Part shown: positions 26,566 through 33,744 of the stretch, one piece after another
How positions within the stretch are numbered: position 1 is the stretch's first letter
Layout: every line of letters begins with the position of its first letter
Source of the DNA: Christensenella intestinihominis
GTDB lineage: Bacteria; Bacillota; Clostridia; Christensenellales; Christensenellaceae
NCBI RefSeq assembly: GCF_001678845.1
Contig: NZ_MAIQ01000001.1
Coordinates: 147,146 to 211,145 of the forward strand
Direction of reading: 5' to 3'
Length of the DNA stretch: 64,000 nucleotides
Notes under the pieces: generated by a model
Told to the model about the DNA's origin: nothing
Seen by the model: the letters and a program-made list of their open reading frames with translations, nothing else
The model's database searches: none
Position numbers and translations under genes: made by a program

Positions 26566-26597
26566 AAACGGAGCCCCAGCGCGAGCCCAGCGAAGTA
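26566..26597. repeat. Imperfect direct repeat, copy 1
   Basis: A 32-bp unit beginning AAACGG and ending AGTA, matching the copy at 26642-26673 at 24 of 32 positions without gaps. Key shared cores are AGCCCA and CC-GCG. Function unknown. Confidence 0.55.
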
Positions 26598-26641
26598 GGT
26601 CTGAGACCGACGTATGTCGTTGATACAAGATAGACGCGGCT

Positions 26642-26673
26642 AAACGGGGCACCGGCGAAAGCCCAATGCAGTA
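26642..26673. repeat. Imperfect direct repeat, copy 2
   Basis: Second copy of the 32-bp unit, starting 76 bp after the start of copy 1. It lies outside the mobile element, in host DNA. Confidence 0.55.
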
Positions 26674-26720
26674 AAACGGAATGGGTTTCGTGGGGAAAAG
26701 GAGAGCAATGGAGCATACGC

Positions 26721-26747
26721 AAAAGCCTCGCTAAAAGCGAGGCTTTT
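26721..26747 (-). terminator. Intrinsic terminator, ancestrally of the tRNA-Tyr/tRNA-Leu operon
   Basis: A perfect 12-bp inverted repeat (AAAAGCCTCGCT, 3-nt loop) with T-runs on both strands, so it could work both ways. It overlaps the recombinase stop codon. If the element at 26779-34099 is removed, this hairpin lies only about 25 bp beyond the CCA end of tRNA-Leu, so it was probably the tRNA terminator before insertion. Confidence 0.8.
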
Positions 26748-28233
26748 ACGTGCAGCGTAGTTTGCTGCGACGTGGTGCACCAGAGCAATCCAAATCCGAA
26801 CCAAAACTTTCCTTGATTTCATCGAAAGTAATGGTCTTTGAACCGTCCTTGTAGTTGAATGTAATAACTGCCTTATCGTCATAAAGATATATCGCGTTGA
26901 CGAATGTATCGATCAGCATTTTGCGGTGGTCTTTCTGCCGCACGTCCAGCTTGCGGAAGCGGTGTAACCAGAACGTCACAAAATCCGCGCTGACCTTTGG
27001 CCGGATAAGATTCTCGCTGGCGATCCGTATTTCCAAATCCTCTTTGGTTGCTTCCAGTTCGTCAAGCCTGCCCTTTGTGGATTTCGTCAATATGCCCTGT
27101 TGGATGGCGTTGAGTATGTTCTCAATACCGTTGTTCGTTTCCTGTAACTGCTGCTCATACAGCGGCAGGCTGGTACTCTCGCGCTCCTGCAAATCCATCA
27201 CCATAGAAACGATGGCTTCGATGGCCTTATCGTCCATTACGATTTTCATTGTCTCGTCCACAACCATATCTTCCAGCCATATTTTCTTGACAGGCTTTTT
27301 TTGACAGGTCTTGCGCTTCTTCACATTGACGCACTTGTAATAGTGGTAAACCTTGCTACGTCCCGTGCCGCTTTCGCCGCACATATACGCGCCGCAATGC
27401 CCACAAAACAGTTTTGTCGTAAGCAAATAATCGTCTTCGGCCTTATGACGCGCCGGAGCCTTTTTGTTCTTCGCCATCTTCTCCTGCACACGATCAAATA
27501 AATCCTGCGGCACAATTACAGGAATACCGTCTGGAATTATGACATCACGATACCGAAACTCGCCAATGTAGCGGCGGTTTTTCAGCATATGCTCCACGCT
27601 GTTGTATTTCATATCGCCGCCTTTTGTGTTGGTAAGGCCCTGTTCGTTCAGCCAATCGCGCACCTTGGTCATGGTCGCGCCGTTGTCGTACATCTTAAAT
27701 GCTTCCAGCACAAGCGGCGCGGTCAGGGGATTTATCTGGAAATGCCGTTCTTCATCAATCATATAACCAATAGAAAGCGTACCGCCATTGTAGATACATT
27801 TCAGCGCGTTGTCCGTCATGCCGCGAATGACTTTCTCTGAAAGGTCGGCGGAATAGTATTCCGCATATCCCTCTAATACTGATTCAAGAATAATGCCTTC
27901 CGCACCCTCTGAAATGACTTCGGTTGCAGATACCACCTTAACGCCGTTCTTCTTCAAAACAGACTTGTACCTCGCGCTGTCGTAACGGTTGCGGGCGAAG
28001 CGGTCTAGCTTCCAGACGATCACCATATCAAACAGCTTTTTACCGCTGTCCTTTATCATGTTCTGGAACTCCGGGCGGTTGTCTGTCTTGGCAGAAAAGG
28101 CGCGGTCAATATAGTGACGCAAAACAGTGATGCCGTTCTTTTCAGCAAAGGCGGCGCACTCCCGAAGCTGCCCCTCGATGGATTCTTCTCGTTGCGAATC
28201 CGAACTGTACCGGGCATAAATCACCGCTTTCAT
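26746..28233 (-). CDS. Large serine recombinase (element integrase)
   Basis: About 495 residues. The resolvase domain starts MKAVIYARYSSDSQREES, with the catalytic Ser in YARYSS and the arginine motif KLDRFARNRYD near residue 75. A Recombinase domain (about 160-270), a zinc ribbon (CGHCGAYMCGE, then CVNVKKRKTC) and a coiled coil with C-terminal domain follow. ATG 28233 overlaps the XRE stop by 4 bp. The attL core falls inside the codons for the last residues, so the final RRSKLRCT is encoded by host DNA and the protein would have a different tail from the circular form. It catalyses integration and excision. Confidence 0.94.
   Translation of the reverse strand: MKAVIYARYSSDSQREESIEGQLRECAAFAEKNGITVLRHYIDRAFSAKTDNRPEFQNMIKDSGKKLFDMVIVWKLDRFARNRYDSARYKSVLKKNGVKVVSATEVISEGAEGIILESVLEGYAEYYSADLSEKVIRGMTDNALKCIYNGGTLSIGYMIDEERHFQINPLTAPLVLEAFKMYDNGATMTKVRDWLNEQGLTNTKGGDMKYNSVEHMLKNRRYIGEFRYRDVIIPDGIPVIVPQDLFDRVQEKMAKNKKAPARHKAEDDYLLTTKLFCGHCGAYMCGESGTGRSKVYHYYKCVNVKKRKTCQKKPVKKIWLEDMVVDETMKIVMDDKAIEAIVSMVMDLQERESTSLPLYEQQLQETNNGIENILNAIQQGILTKSTKGRLDELEATKEDLEIRIASENLIRPKVSADFVTFWLHRFRKLDVRQKDHRKMLIDTFVNAIYLYDDKAVITFNYKDGSKTITFDEIKESFGSDLDCSGAPRRSKLRCT
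26773..26778. other. Left attachment-site core (attL)
   Basis: TGGTGC, identical to 34094-34099. Here it runs into ACCAGAGC, forming the palindrome TGGTGCACCA. Left of it is host DNA that continues the tRNA-Leu trailer; right of it is the element. Confidence 0.7.
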
Positions 28234-28583
28234 TTTTTGCCCCCTTTCATCATTTCCAATAGCATATCTTTCAGCCGCGCGTTCATGGGCGAATCGGGGT
28301 CGAAGCACATTTCAATGAACTGCCGCATTTCCTCATCGTCCTCAATTTTGGGTTTGTAATCATACAGCCTGCCCTGCGGCTTGTCCGTCCTGCCATAAAT
28401 ATAATCCATTGAAACGTCAAACTGATCTGCGTACTTTAGAAGCGTTTGATAGGACGCTTCCGCTTGGTTGTTTTCATAACGGTTGACGCTGGATTGATTG
28501 ATTCCCAGCTTTCCGGCAAGCTGCTTTTGTGAAAGCCGCAAACTGTTCCGAAGCCCTTTTAACCGATGCCCGACAATATCCAT
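28230..28583 (-). CDS. XRE-family helix-turn-helix regulator of the element
   Basis: A 117-residue protein with an N-terminal Cro/CI helix-turn-helix (LRNSLRLSQKQLAGKLGIN, then SSVNRYENNQ) and a charged C-terminal helix. It overlaps the recombinase start by 4 bp, so the pair is an operon from the promoter at 28609-28637. It probably represses or times recombinase expression. Confidence 0.9.
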   Translation of the reverse strand: MDIVGHRLKGLRNSLRLSQKQLAGKLGINQSSVNRYENNQAEASYQTLLKYADQFDVSMDYIYGRTDKPQGRLYDYKPKIEDDEEMRQFIEMCFDPDSPMNARLKDMLLEMMKGGKK

Positions 28584-28608
28584 ATATCCGTCCTCCTCTT
28601 ATGATATT

Positions 28609-28637
28609 ATTATACCCTGATATCGGCGAATAGTCAA
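28609..28637 (-). promoter_or_regulatory. Strong SigA promoter for XRE-recombinase
   Basis: On the minus strand TTGACT (28637-28632), a 17-bp spacer and TATAAT (28614-28609), followed by the AGGAGGAC ribosome site of the XRE gene 26 bp downstream. Confidence 0.8.
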
Positions 28638-28700
28638 TTCTGTAAACGGCGCAAATAAATCCTTAATGTGATACATAAATAATCCCGACGGGACTGCCGG

Positions 28701-28725
28701 ACTTCGGGCCAAGTTGGCCCGAAGT
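28701..28725. repeat. 25-bp palindrome, copy 1
   Basis: Two perfect 12-bp arms (ACTTCGGGCCAA and its complement) around one base. A near-identical copy (23 of 25 bases) lies at 33988-34012 close to the other end of the element. It could be a protein site, a terminator-like hairpin or a recombination scar. Confidence 0.75.
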
Positions 28726-28756
28726 AGCATCACTGATGTTGATGGGGTACCCCACT

Positions 28757-28890
28757 AACCGCAAAAAAGTGTTGCCCGGTTTTTGTGAGGCAACACTTTT
28801 CTGCGGTTGTGCGGGGGTTTCCAAAGGGGGCGCAGCCCCCTTTTGGCACACGATTTTGCGAAGCAAAGTCTAGTGTGTTATGCCTGCCCT
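28757..28890 (+). other. Origin of transfer (oriT), pMV158/MobV type
   Basis: Three stem-loops in a row: 20-bp arms with one mismatch (28757-28776/28789-28808), a GC-rich stem (28821-28831/28835-28846), and a CACAC-stem (28847-28877) that ends in TAGTGTG followed by TTA. The last segment matches the known nick region of MobM of pMV158 (TAGTGTG/TTA), which predicts cleavage between 28877 and 28878 on the plus strand. The element encodes a MobV relaxase of the matching family, about 3.9 kb away. Confidence 0.75.
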
Positions 28891-29144
28891 CCATCCGGCA
28901 CGGGAATGTGTGTTCACCTTCTGCGGAAAACAGACCGGCAGCATCGTAAAACCGGGGCAGGATTTTCGAGCGGCCGACGTGGAAACCTCAACCCATTTCA
29001 AGCAGGGCGGGCATAGTGTCTTTTTGCTTGTGTGATAGTGGTACGCCCCGAAATGCGTCTTTTTTGAAAAATGTTGTGACCGTAACATAGATAAATGGTT
29101 CGCCAAAAAATCTATTGCTTTCGTAAGCCTGATACCGTTCGCGC

Positions 29145-29173
29145 TTTACTTACCACTTGCAAACTGTTATACT
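29145..29173 (+). promoter_or_regulatory. Promoter of the redox cargo cassette
   Basis: TTTACT at 29145-29150, a 17-bp spacer and TATACT at 29168-29173. The next gene starts 266 bp downstream, leaving a long leader. Confidence 0.6.
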
Positions 29174-29181
29174 GTTTTTGT

Positions 29182-29195
29182 ACATGAATTCATGT
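29182..29195. promoter_or_regulatory. 14-bp palindrome just after the cassette promoter, putative operator
   Basis: ACATGAATTCATGT is perfectly symmetric and starts 9 bp after the -10 box, at the expected transcription start. A repressor bound here would block the promoter. No matching regulator gene is beside it, except possibly the element's XRE protein. Confidence 0.5.
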
Positions 29196-29370
29196 GCACG
29201 TACCCACTTATAAAACAATGCTTTTGATGATGCGATCAGAAAAATAGAAAAATCCTGCGTTCAGTAACTTCACGAAAAAAGGACTTGAAAATCATGGAAA
29301 ATCGGGAACCCATCAGACAGGCACAAAAAGAATCGGCAAGTCTTTTTTACGTTGATTCCCTATAACAGTG

Positions 29371-29402
29371 CCATTTCGCGTATTTAGGCGAAGCGGTTTT
29401 TT
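29371..29402 (+). terminator. Terminator-like hairpin in the cassette leader
   Basis: CCATTTCGC and GCGAAGCGG can pair (one mismatch, one wobble) and are followed by TTTTTT. It lies between the promoter and the first gene, so it would act as an attenuator. A weaker stem, GACTTG with CAAGTC followed by TTTTTT, lies at about 29282-29347. Confidence 0.5.
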
Positions 29403-29438
29403 GTTGTGAATTAAGGAAGCTGAGAGAGATATATTGTC

Positions 29439-29576
29439 ATGAAAAAGAAAACAATAGCATACACGCTGCTTGTAGCGGCACTGGCATTCATTGTTATTGG
29501 AATAGCGCAGAGTGATTACACGGACACTCTACGTAAGGCTGTGGTCATATGTCTGGAGTGTATCGGAATTGGTTAA
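29439..29576 (+). CDS. Small CXXC peptide, CD1871A-like
   Basis: A 45-residue protein, MKKKTIAYTLLVAALAFIVIG followed by a short polar stretch and ending VVICLECIGIG. It has one hydrophobic N-terminal segment (signal or anchor) and a CLEC CXXC pair at residues 38-41. This matches, from memory, the short clostridial CD1871A family, named after a C. difficile gene. It lies directly before the polyferredoxin gene, whose likely start overlaps its end by 8 bp. The CXXC pair suggests a thiol or metal relay partner of the cassette. Confidence 0.8.
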   Translation: MKKKTIAYTLLVAALAFIVIGIAQSDYTDTLRKAVVICLECIGIG

Positions 29577-30423
29577 GCGCAGATATATCCAACTCTTATC
29601 CGCATTGCTATATAACGCCAATATTGCCGGATTCGCGAATGGTACGATATTCCAGGGCGATGTAAAAGGTGTTTGTGTTCCTGGGCTAAACTGTTATTCT
29701 TGCCCCGGTGCGATTGCTTCTTGCCCGTTAGGCAGTTTGCAGGCCGCGCTGGGCGAGATAAAATACAAATTGCCGCTTTATACTGTAGGAATTTTGTTGT
29801 TATTTGGAATATTGTTGGGTAGAGGTGTTTGCGCATTTTTATGCCCGTTTGGACTGATACAGGAACTACTGCATAAAATCCCGACGCCCAAACTCGTCAA
29901 AAGCAAATGGACAAAGCGGGCATCACTGGTCAAGTATGGTATTCTCATCACGTTTGTAATATTTCTCCCTCTGTTTTTTCTGGCAAGAGATGGGGTGAGC
30001 ATCCCGGCATTTTGTAAATTCATTTGTCCTGCGGGCACACTGGAAGGCGGAATTCCGCTCGTCGCGGCAAACGAGAGTTTACAGGCGATTGTAGGCGCGC
30101 TGTTTGATTGGAAAATCTTTGTACTCGTGGCCGTGATCCTTGTGAGTGTGTTTGCGTATCGCGCGTTTTGTCGTTTTCTTTGCCCGTTGGGAGCGATTTA
30201 CTCGCTGTTCAACAGGGTTGCCTTGTTCGGGATAAAGGTAGACGAACACAATTGCGTGAATTGCGGCGCGTGCGTAAGTTCCTGCAAGCTGGATACCCGC
30301 AAAATAAATGACCGCGAGTGTATCCGGTGTGGAGAATGTCGTTCCATGTGCAAGCATAATGCGATATATTTTACAAAAAAGAAGGATAATAAACAATGCG
30401 AAGAAGAAAAACAATCATCTTAA
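29569..30423 (+). CDS. Membrane-bound 4Fe-4S polyferredoxin (NapH/CcdA-partner-like)
   Basis: About 284 residues with several membrane segments and many cysteines: CYSCPGAIASCP near residue 38, CAFLCPFG near 82, CKFICPAGT near 140, CRFLCPLG near 190, and two C-terminal ferredoxin motifs (CVNCGACVSSCK and CIRCGECRSMCK). It resembles NapH/YccM-type electron-transfer proteins. TTG 29569 behind GGAG matches the usual family start; the open frame back to ATG 29512 would overlap the small peptide gene too far. It probably moves electrons across the membrane to the TlpA protein. Confidence 0.85.
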   Translation: MVKRRYIQLLSALLYNANIAGFANGTIFQGDVKGVCVPGLNCYSCPGAIASCPLGSLQAALGEIKYKLPLYTVGILLLFGILLGRGVCAFLCPFGLIQELLHKIPTPKLVKSKWTKRASLVKYGILITFVIFLPLFFLARDGVSIPAFCKFICPAGTLEGGIPLVAANESLQAIVGALFDWKIFVLVAVILVSVFAYRAFCRFLCPLGAIYSLFNRVALFGIKVDEHNCVNCGACVSSCKLDTRKINDRECIRCGECRSMCKHNAIYFTKKKDNKQCEEEKQSS

Positions 30424-30947
30424 GAATCGTTTTTACCGTGGCGATTGCATTTGCTGTGCTAATTGTCGGTAGGTTCATCTATGTGGAGTCTGAAAGAAAA
30501 AGCATAATCGCAAACCAATTGCAAGCAGGCGATACTGCCCCCGACTTTACCGTGAATCTTCTATCCGGCGATACGTTTACGCTATCCGAAAACAAAGGGA
30601 AAGTCGTGTTCCTCAATTTTTGGGCGACATGGTGCGCCCCATGCGTCGCGGAAATGCCCGCAATACAGGAATTGTCCGAGGAATATTCGGATGATGTAAT
30701 TTTTATCGGCGTGGCTTCTCATGATAGCACAAACAAGATTCAAGATCTTATTACCGAGAGAGGATTTACCTACCCTATCGGGCTGGACGAATCCGGTGAT
30801 GTAAAGGACTTGTACCCTTCGCTCAGTACATCTTATACGCTCGTAATTGACGCGGAGGGCGTCATATCTGAAATATTTCTCGGCGGCAGCGACCAAACGC
30901 ACGATGAATTTGAAGCTGCAATAACAGAAGCCCTTAACAAGCAATGA
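30396..30947 (+). CDS. TlpA-family thiol-disulfide oxidoreductase
   Basis: A 183-residue exported thioredoxin-like protein. An N-terminal membrane anchor (about residues 7-25) is followed by a redoxin domain with GDTAPDFTV and the active site FWATWCAPCVAEMP (CAPC near residues 79-82). A cis-proline region lies in SLSTSYTLVID. It overlaps the polyferredoxin gene by 28 bp. The three genes form a redox cassette that could keep extracytoplasmic thiols reduced or act against peroxides. Confidence 0.9.
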   Translation: MRRRKTIILRIVFTVAIAFAVLIVGRFIYVESERKSIIANQLQAGDTAPDFTVNLLSGDTFTLSENKGKVVFLNFWATWCAPCVAEMPAIQELSEEYSDDVIFIGVASHDSTNKIQDLITERGFTYPIGLDESGDVKDLYPSLSTSYTLVIDAEGVISEIFLGGSDQTHDEFEAAITEALNKQ

Positions 30948-30976
30948 TTTGCGGCGCAAAGACGCGTAATCATTGC
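30941..30976 (+). terminator. Inverted repeat at the end of the redox cassette
   Basis: Perfect 9-bp arms GCAATGATT (30941-30949) and AATCATTGC (30968-30976), followed by GGCTTTTG. It overlaps the TlpA stop codon. The T-run is short, so termination would be weak. Confidence 0.4.
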
Positions 30977-31043
30977 GGCTTTTGGGCCACGAGCCGCTTA
31001 TAACGCCCTGTTTCCTGCTTGAAGCAGAGGTGGCGCAAACAGT

Positions 31044-31157
31044 ATGCCGGAATGCAGAACGCTTCAAGAGAAGATAGGGCTGGAAGGAACAGAATATATG
31101 CAGGGCAAGATTGCGCAAGCCATCCTCGCATTGCCACATCGGGCTAAGGTGGCCTGA
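31044..31157 (+). CDS. Possible 37-residue small protein, unrecognised
   Basis: ATG 31044 to TGA 31157. The sequence (MPECRTLQEKIGLEGTEY, then GKIAQAILALPHRAKVA) looks amphipathic and helix-forming, and is not low-complexity. The ribosome site is poor: a GAGG lies about 14 bases upstream. It may be a remnant of a longer gene. Confidence 0.25.
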   Translation: MPECRTLQEKIGLEGTEYMQGKIAQAILALPHRAKVA

Positions 31158-31198
31158 TGTATCCAGAAGAAAAAAGTTTGGTTTTCTAGAAATATTTT

Positions 31199-31228
31199 TT
31201 AACAAATCGGGAACAATCGGTCTATACT
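31199..31228 (+). promoter_or_regulatory. SigA-type promoter for the mobilization gene block
   Basis: TTAACA at 31199-31204, an 18-bp spacer and TATACT at 31223-31228, 49 bp before the start at 31278. Confidence 0.55.
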
Positions 31229-31277
31229 TTTGACGTGAATTTTTAGATGGCCATTTCGTCGGAAGGAGGCTCTCCCT

Positions 31278-32120
31278 ATGAATCAATTCGTATTCCCCTA
31301 TGACAGCAATATCCGCTACCTTCCCCTTGTGTACTTCCTGCCCGAAGACGTATTCCTCAAATGTCTCACGCTCCGCAAGCTGCCGCGCGACCTGTCCGAA
31401 CTGTCCGCATCGGCAGAAAAGATCGAATCCATTAAAGGCGATCCGTTCCTGAAAGAGATCGCGGACGCGATGGCGGGGCTGGCGTTCCCGCATTTCGGCT
31501 TTCGCGGGTGGATCGAGCACTACACCGGGTATACCCCCGCATGGCAGTTAGCTTACGCCCTGCCGCTATGGGCACAGGGCGTGGAGCAGGAAACGGGCTG
31601 GGGCGTACAGGCGCTGTTCCGTACGCTGCCGCATACCGCCTTCCCCTTTCCCGACGCTGGGTATGTGAAAGAAGTAATGCGGCGGGTTGTTAAGCGGGCG
31701 GTTGAGGAAAACGGCTGGCAGCCAATCCTCGACGTTGTGAAGGAAATGCCCTGCGAAGAAGATTTCATGCGCTGGGACACCAAAGTAAGGAAGGATTTCC
31801 TGCGCAAGTGGTATCACACGCGGTCAAAGCGGGTTAAGACGGTATCTCTTGAAGCGTGCATGGAGGACGAAGGGCACGGCGTCTATCAGGTGCGGGATAA
31901 ATCCGCCGGGTTTGAAGACAGGATCGCCGGGGAAGACTATATCCAACGCTTCAAAGCCCTGTTGCCGCAAAAGGATGTGAAGATACTGGAACTGCGGATG
32001 GCGGGCTTCACCTACGGGGAGATAGCGGACAGGCTGGGGTACAAAAACCACAGCGGGGTGATTAAGCGAATGCAGGCCATCAAGAAGAAGTTTATCCAGT
32101 ACGAAAACGAACAGCAATAA
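31278..32120 (+). CDS. Sigma-70 region-4-like helix-turn-helix protein of the element
   Basis: A 280-residue protein with AAGGAGG well placed before ATG 31278. The last about 60 residues look like sigma region 4 (LLPQKDVKILELRMAGFTYGE, then IADRLGYKNHSGVIKRMQAI). No clear region 2 is visible in the first 200 residues, which are rich in aromatic residues. Proteins like this accompany Mob genes on clostridial elements. It may regulate the mobilization genes or be an alternative sigma factor; the sequence does not decide. Confidence 0.6.
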   Translation: MNQFVFPYDSNIRYLPLVYFLPEDVFLKCLTLRKLPRDLSELSASAEKIESIKGDPFLKEIADAMAGLAFPHFGFRGWIEHYTGYTPAWQLAYALPLWAQGVEQETGWGVQALFRTLPHTAFPFPDAGYVKEVMRRVVKRAVEENGWQPILDVVKEMPCEEDFMRWDTKVRKDFLRKWYHTRSKRVKTVSLEACMEDEGHGVYQVRDKSAGFEDRIAGEDYIQRFKALLPQKDVKILELRMAGFTYGEIADRLGYKNHSGVIKRMQAIKKKFIQYENEQQ

Positions 32121-32183
32121 CGGGCCGCGCAATCAAAAATGAAAGTGCGGTTTTTTGTTGCAACAAAACAGAGGAAGGTGTTT

Positions 32184-32597
32184 ATGTTCAATATCAGGTC
32201 TTTACCACCAATCGAGCGAAAGCCGGACGGCTGCCTGCCGCGCATGACGCACAGTCAAAGGCAAAAGGCCGTGAGGCTGATCCGCAATATCTGCTGCAAC
32301 TATGATGATGGGAATTGTGTGCTGCTGGATAACGGGCAACCTTGCGTATGCGTGCAGAGCATATCATATTCCGTCAACTGCAAGTTTTTTCGGCGGGTGC
32401 TGCTCATGGACAAAGCCGGGCAATCGCTGGAAGCGGAGATTTTCAAAGACGATACGACAAAGCGGTGCGCGGTCTGCGGCGTGGCATTTCGCTCCACATC
32501 AAACAATGCCAAATATTGCGAAGCGTGCGCGAAAGAGACATTGCGGAAGCAGAAAGCCGCACATGCCCGGAACCGGAGGTCAAGAGTAGAAAAGTAG
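32184..32597 (+). CDS. Cysteine-rich VLP domain protein
   Basis: About 137 residues. The conserved block MTHSQRQKAVRLIRNICCNY, then DDGNCVLLDNG and CVCVQSISYSVNCKFFRR, matches the cysteine-rich VLP family of mobilizable clostridial elements. A C-terminal zinc-finger-like CAVCGVAFRS, then KYCEAC, follows, and the tail is basic. ATG 32184 with GAGGAAGG is preferred over the longer frame from 32139. Its role is unknown; the zinc finger and basic tail suggest nucleic-acid binding, perhaps as an accessory to the relaxase. Confidence 0.8.
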   Translation: MFNIRSLPPIERKPDGCLPRMTHSQRQKAVRLIRNICCNYDDGNCVLLDNGQPCVCVQSISYSVNCKFFRRVLLMDKAGQSLEAEIFKDDTTKRCAVCGVAFRSTSNNAKYCEACAKETLRKQKAAHARNRRSRVEK

Positions 32598-32740
32598 GGG
32601 GCGAAAAAGCCTGTAACCATACGGGTTTTGAGGTTTACAACACGAGGGGGTAATACCCCAATACCTTTTAGGGGCGAAACTGCTCCTGTTTTTCTACTCA
32701 AAAACAGGAAAGGAGTGGTCATATCGCACAATACGCGATT

Positions 32741-33664
32741 ATGCGCTTTGCCAAACAAAAGGGCGGCGCGGGTGCGCTGGAAGCGCACCATGAACGCACC
32801 AAAGAAAAGTATGCCAGTAATCCCGACATTGACACGGCAAGAAGCAGGCACAATTTTCACATCGTACAGCCCGCGCAATCATATCTGCGGGAAACAAATA
32901 GCCGGATAGAAACGGCGGGGTGCAGGACACGAAAGGACAGCGTGCGGTTTGTTGATACGCTGGTTACAGCAAGCCCGGACTTTTTCAAGGGAAAGAAGCG
33001 GGAGGAAGTGCAGGCGTTCTTCCAAACGGCGGCGAACTTTCTCGCCCGGAAGATTGGCATGGATAATATCTTCTCCGCCGTTGTCCACATGGACGAGCGA
33101 ACGCCGCATATGCACCTTTGCTTTACGCCAATAACGCAGGACGGGCGGCTGTCCGCAAAGGAGATTATCGGCAATCGCGCCCAGCTAACGAGGTGGCAGG
33201 ACGAGTTTTTCGCCCACATGGTCAAATCGTTCCCGAACATTGAGCGTGGCGAATCGGCCAGTAAAACCGGGCGGCGGCATATCCCGACAAGGGTATTCAA
33301 ACAGGCTGTACGGCTCACAAGGCAGGCAGCACAGATACAAGCCACGTTAGATGGCATCAATCCGCTGAACGCAGGCAAGAAAAGGGACGAGGTGCTTGCG
33401 CTGTTACAAAAATTCTTCCCCGGTATGGAGCGGTTTGAAACACAGGTCAGGAAGTATAAGCGGGAGATCAACCAGCTTGAAAAAGAAAACACTGCCCTTG
33501 CCAAAAAAGCGGAAGCAGGAGAAAAAGCCAGCATCGGTAAACAGATGGAGGAAGCGAAGATAAAATCTGACTACCAAAACCTGCGACGGTTTGTAGATTC
33601 ACTGCCGGAGGAAATACGGCGGCAGGCACAGCCGCCGCAAAGGAACAAAGGCTATATGAGATAA
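32741..33664 (+). CDS. MobV-family relaxase (Mob/Pre plasmid recombination enzyme)
   Basis: About 307 residues. The relaxase motif HMDERTPHMHLCFTPIT carries the HxDExxPHxH metal and nick signature near residues 114-130, and HNFHIVQP near 37-44 is the first family motif. A coiled C-terminus follows. It would nick and lead the strand at the oriT at 28757-28890. ATG 32741 has no ribosome site. The frame continues upstream to ATC 32723 (IAQYAIMRF), exactly 7 bases after AGGAG, so the real start may be AUC or a mutated ATG. Confidence 0.92.
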   Translation: MRFAKQKGGAGALEAHHERTKEKYASNPDIDTARSRHNFHIVQPAQSYLRETNSRIETAGCRTRKDSVRFVDTLVTASPDFFKGKKREEVQAFFQTAANFLARKIGMDNIFSAVVHMDERTPHMHLCFTPITQDGRLSAKEIIGNRAQLTRWQDEFFAHMVKSFPNIERGESASKTGRRHIPTRVFKQAVRLTRQAAQIQATLDGINPLNAGKKRDEVLALLQKFFPGMERFETQVRKYKREINQLEKENTALAKKAEAGEKASIGKQMEEAKIKSDYQNLRRFVDSLPEEIRRQAQPPQRNKGYMR

Positions 33665-33744
33665 GGAGGGGTGCTTATACAAAACTGATTGCCCGCATTG
33701 GCGGGCGGTACATCTTAAAATTTAATATATCGTGGAGGTAGCAT

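Larger units (their letters stand above)
26282..26720. other. Intergenic region between the hydrogenase operon and the tRNA terminator
   Basis: About 440 bp without a credible gene. It holds the likely hyd promoter near 26360-26386 and a pair of 32-bp imperfect direct repeats at 26566 and 26642. The short minus-strand frames here have no family features. Confidence 0.6.
28584..29438. other. Non-coding region of the element holding promoters, oriT and a structured leader
   Basis: An 855-bp gap without a gene. In order it holds the XRE promoter (28609-28637), a 25-bp palindrome (28701-28725), the candidate oriT (28757-28890), a plus-strand promoter (29145-29173) with a palindrome, and a leader with terminator-like hairpins up to 29402. 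The open frames at 28663-28866 and 28870-29106 run through these structures and look spurious. Confidence 0.7.
30948..31277. other. Intergenic region between the redox cassette and the sigma-like gene
   Basis: 330 bp with a weak hairpin at its start, one doubtful 37-codon frame at 31044-31157, and a promoter at 31199-31228. No other structure was recognised. Confidence 0.5.

Noticed and set aside
26495-26882. Minus-strand frames between the hydrogenase operon and the recombinase
   Set aside because: They are short, have no family features, and the composition reflects the two imperfect direct repeats and the terminator rather than coding.
28663-28866. Minus-strand open frame of 67 codons in the oriT region
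   Set aside because: It runs through the oriT hairpins and the palindrome and has no ribosome site or family features; the base pattern is explained by the non-coding structures.
28870-29106. Minus-strand open frame of 78 codons after the oriT
   Set aside because: No ribosome site, Cys/His-rich accidental composition, and it lies between oriT and the cassette promoter. No recognisable domain.
29512-29568. Upstream in-frame ATG extending the polyferredoxin gene
   Set aside because: It would overlap the 45-residue CXXC peptide gene out of frame, while TTG 29569 with GGAG gives the usual family start.
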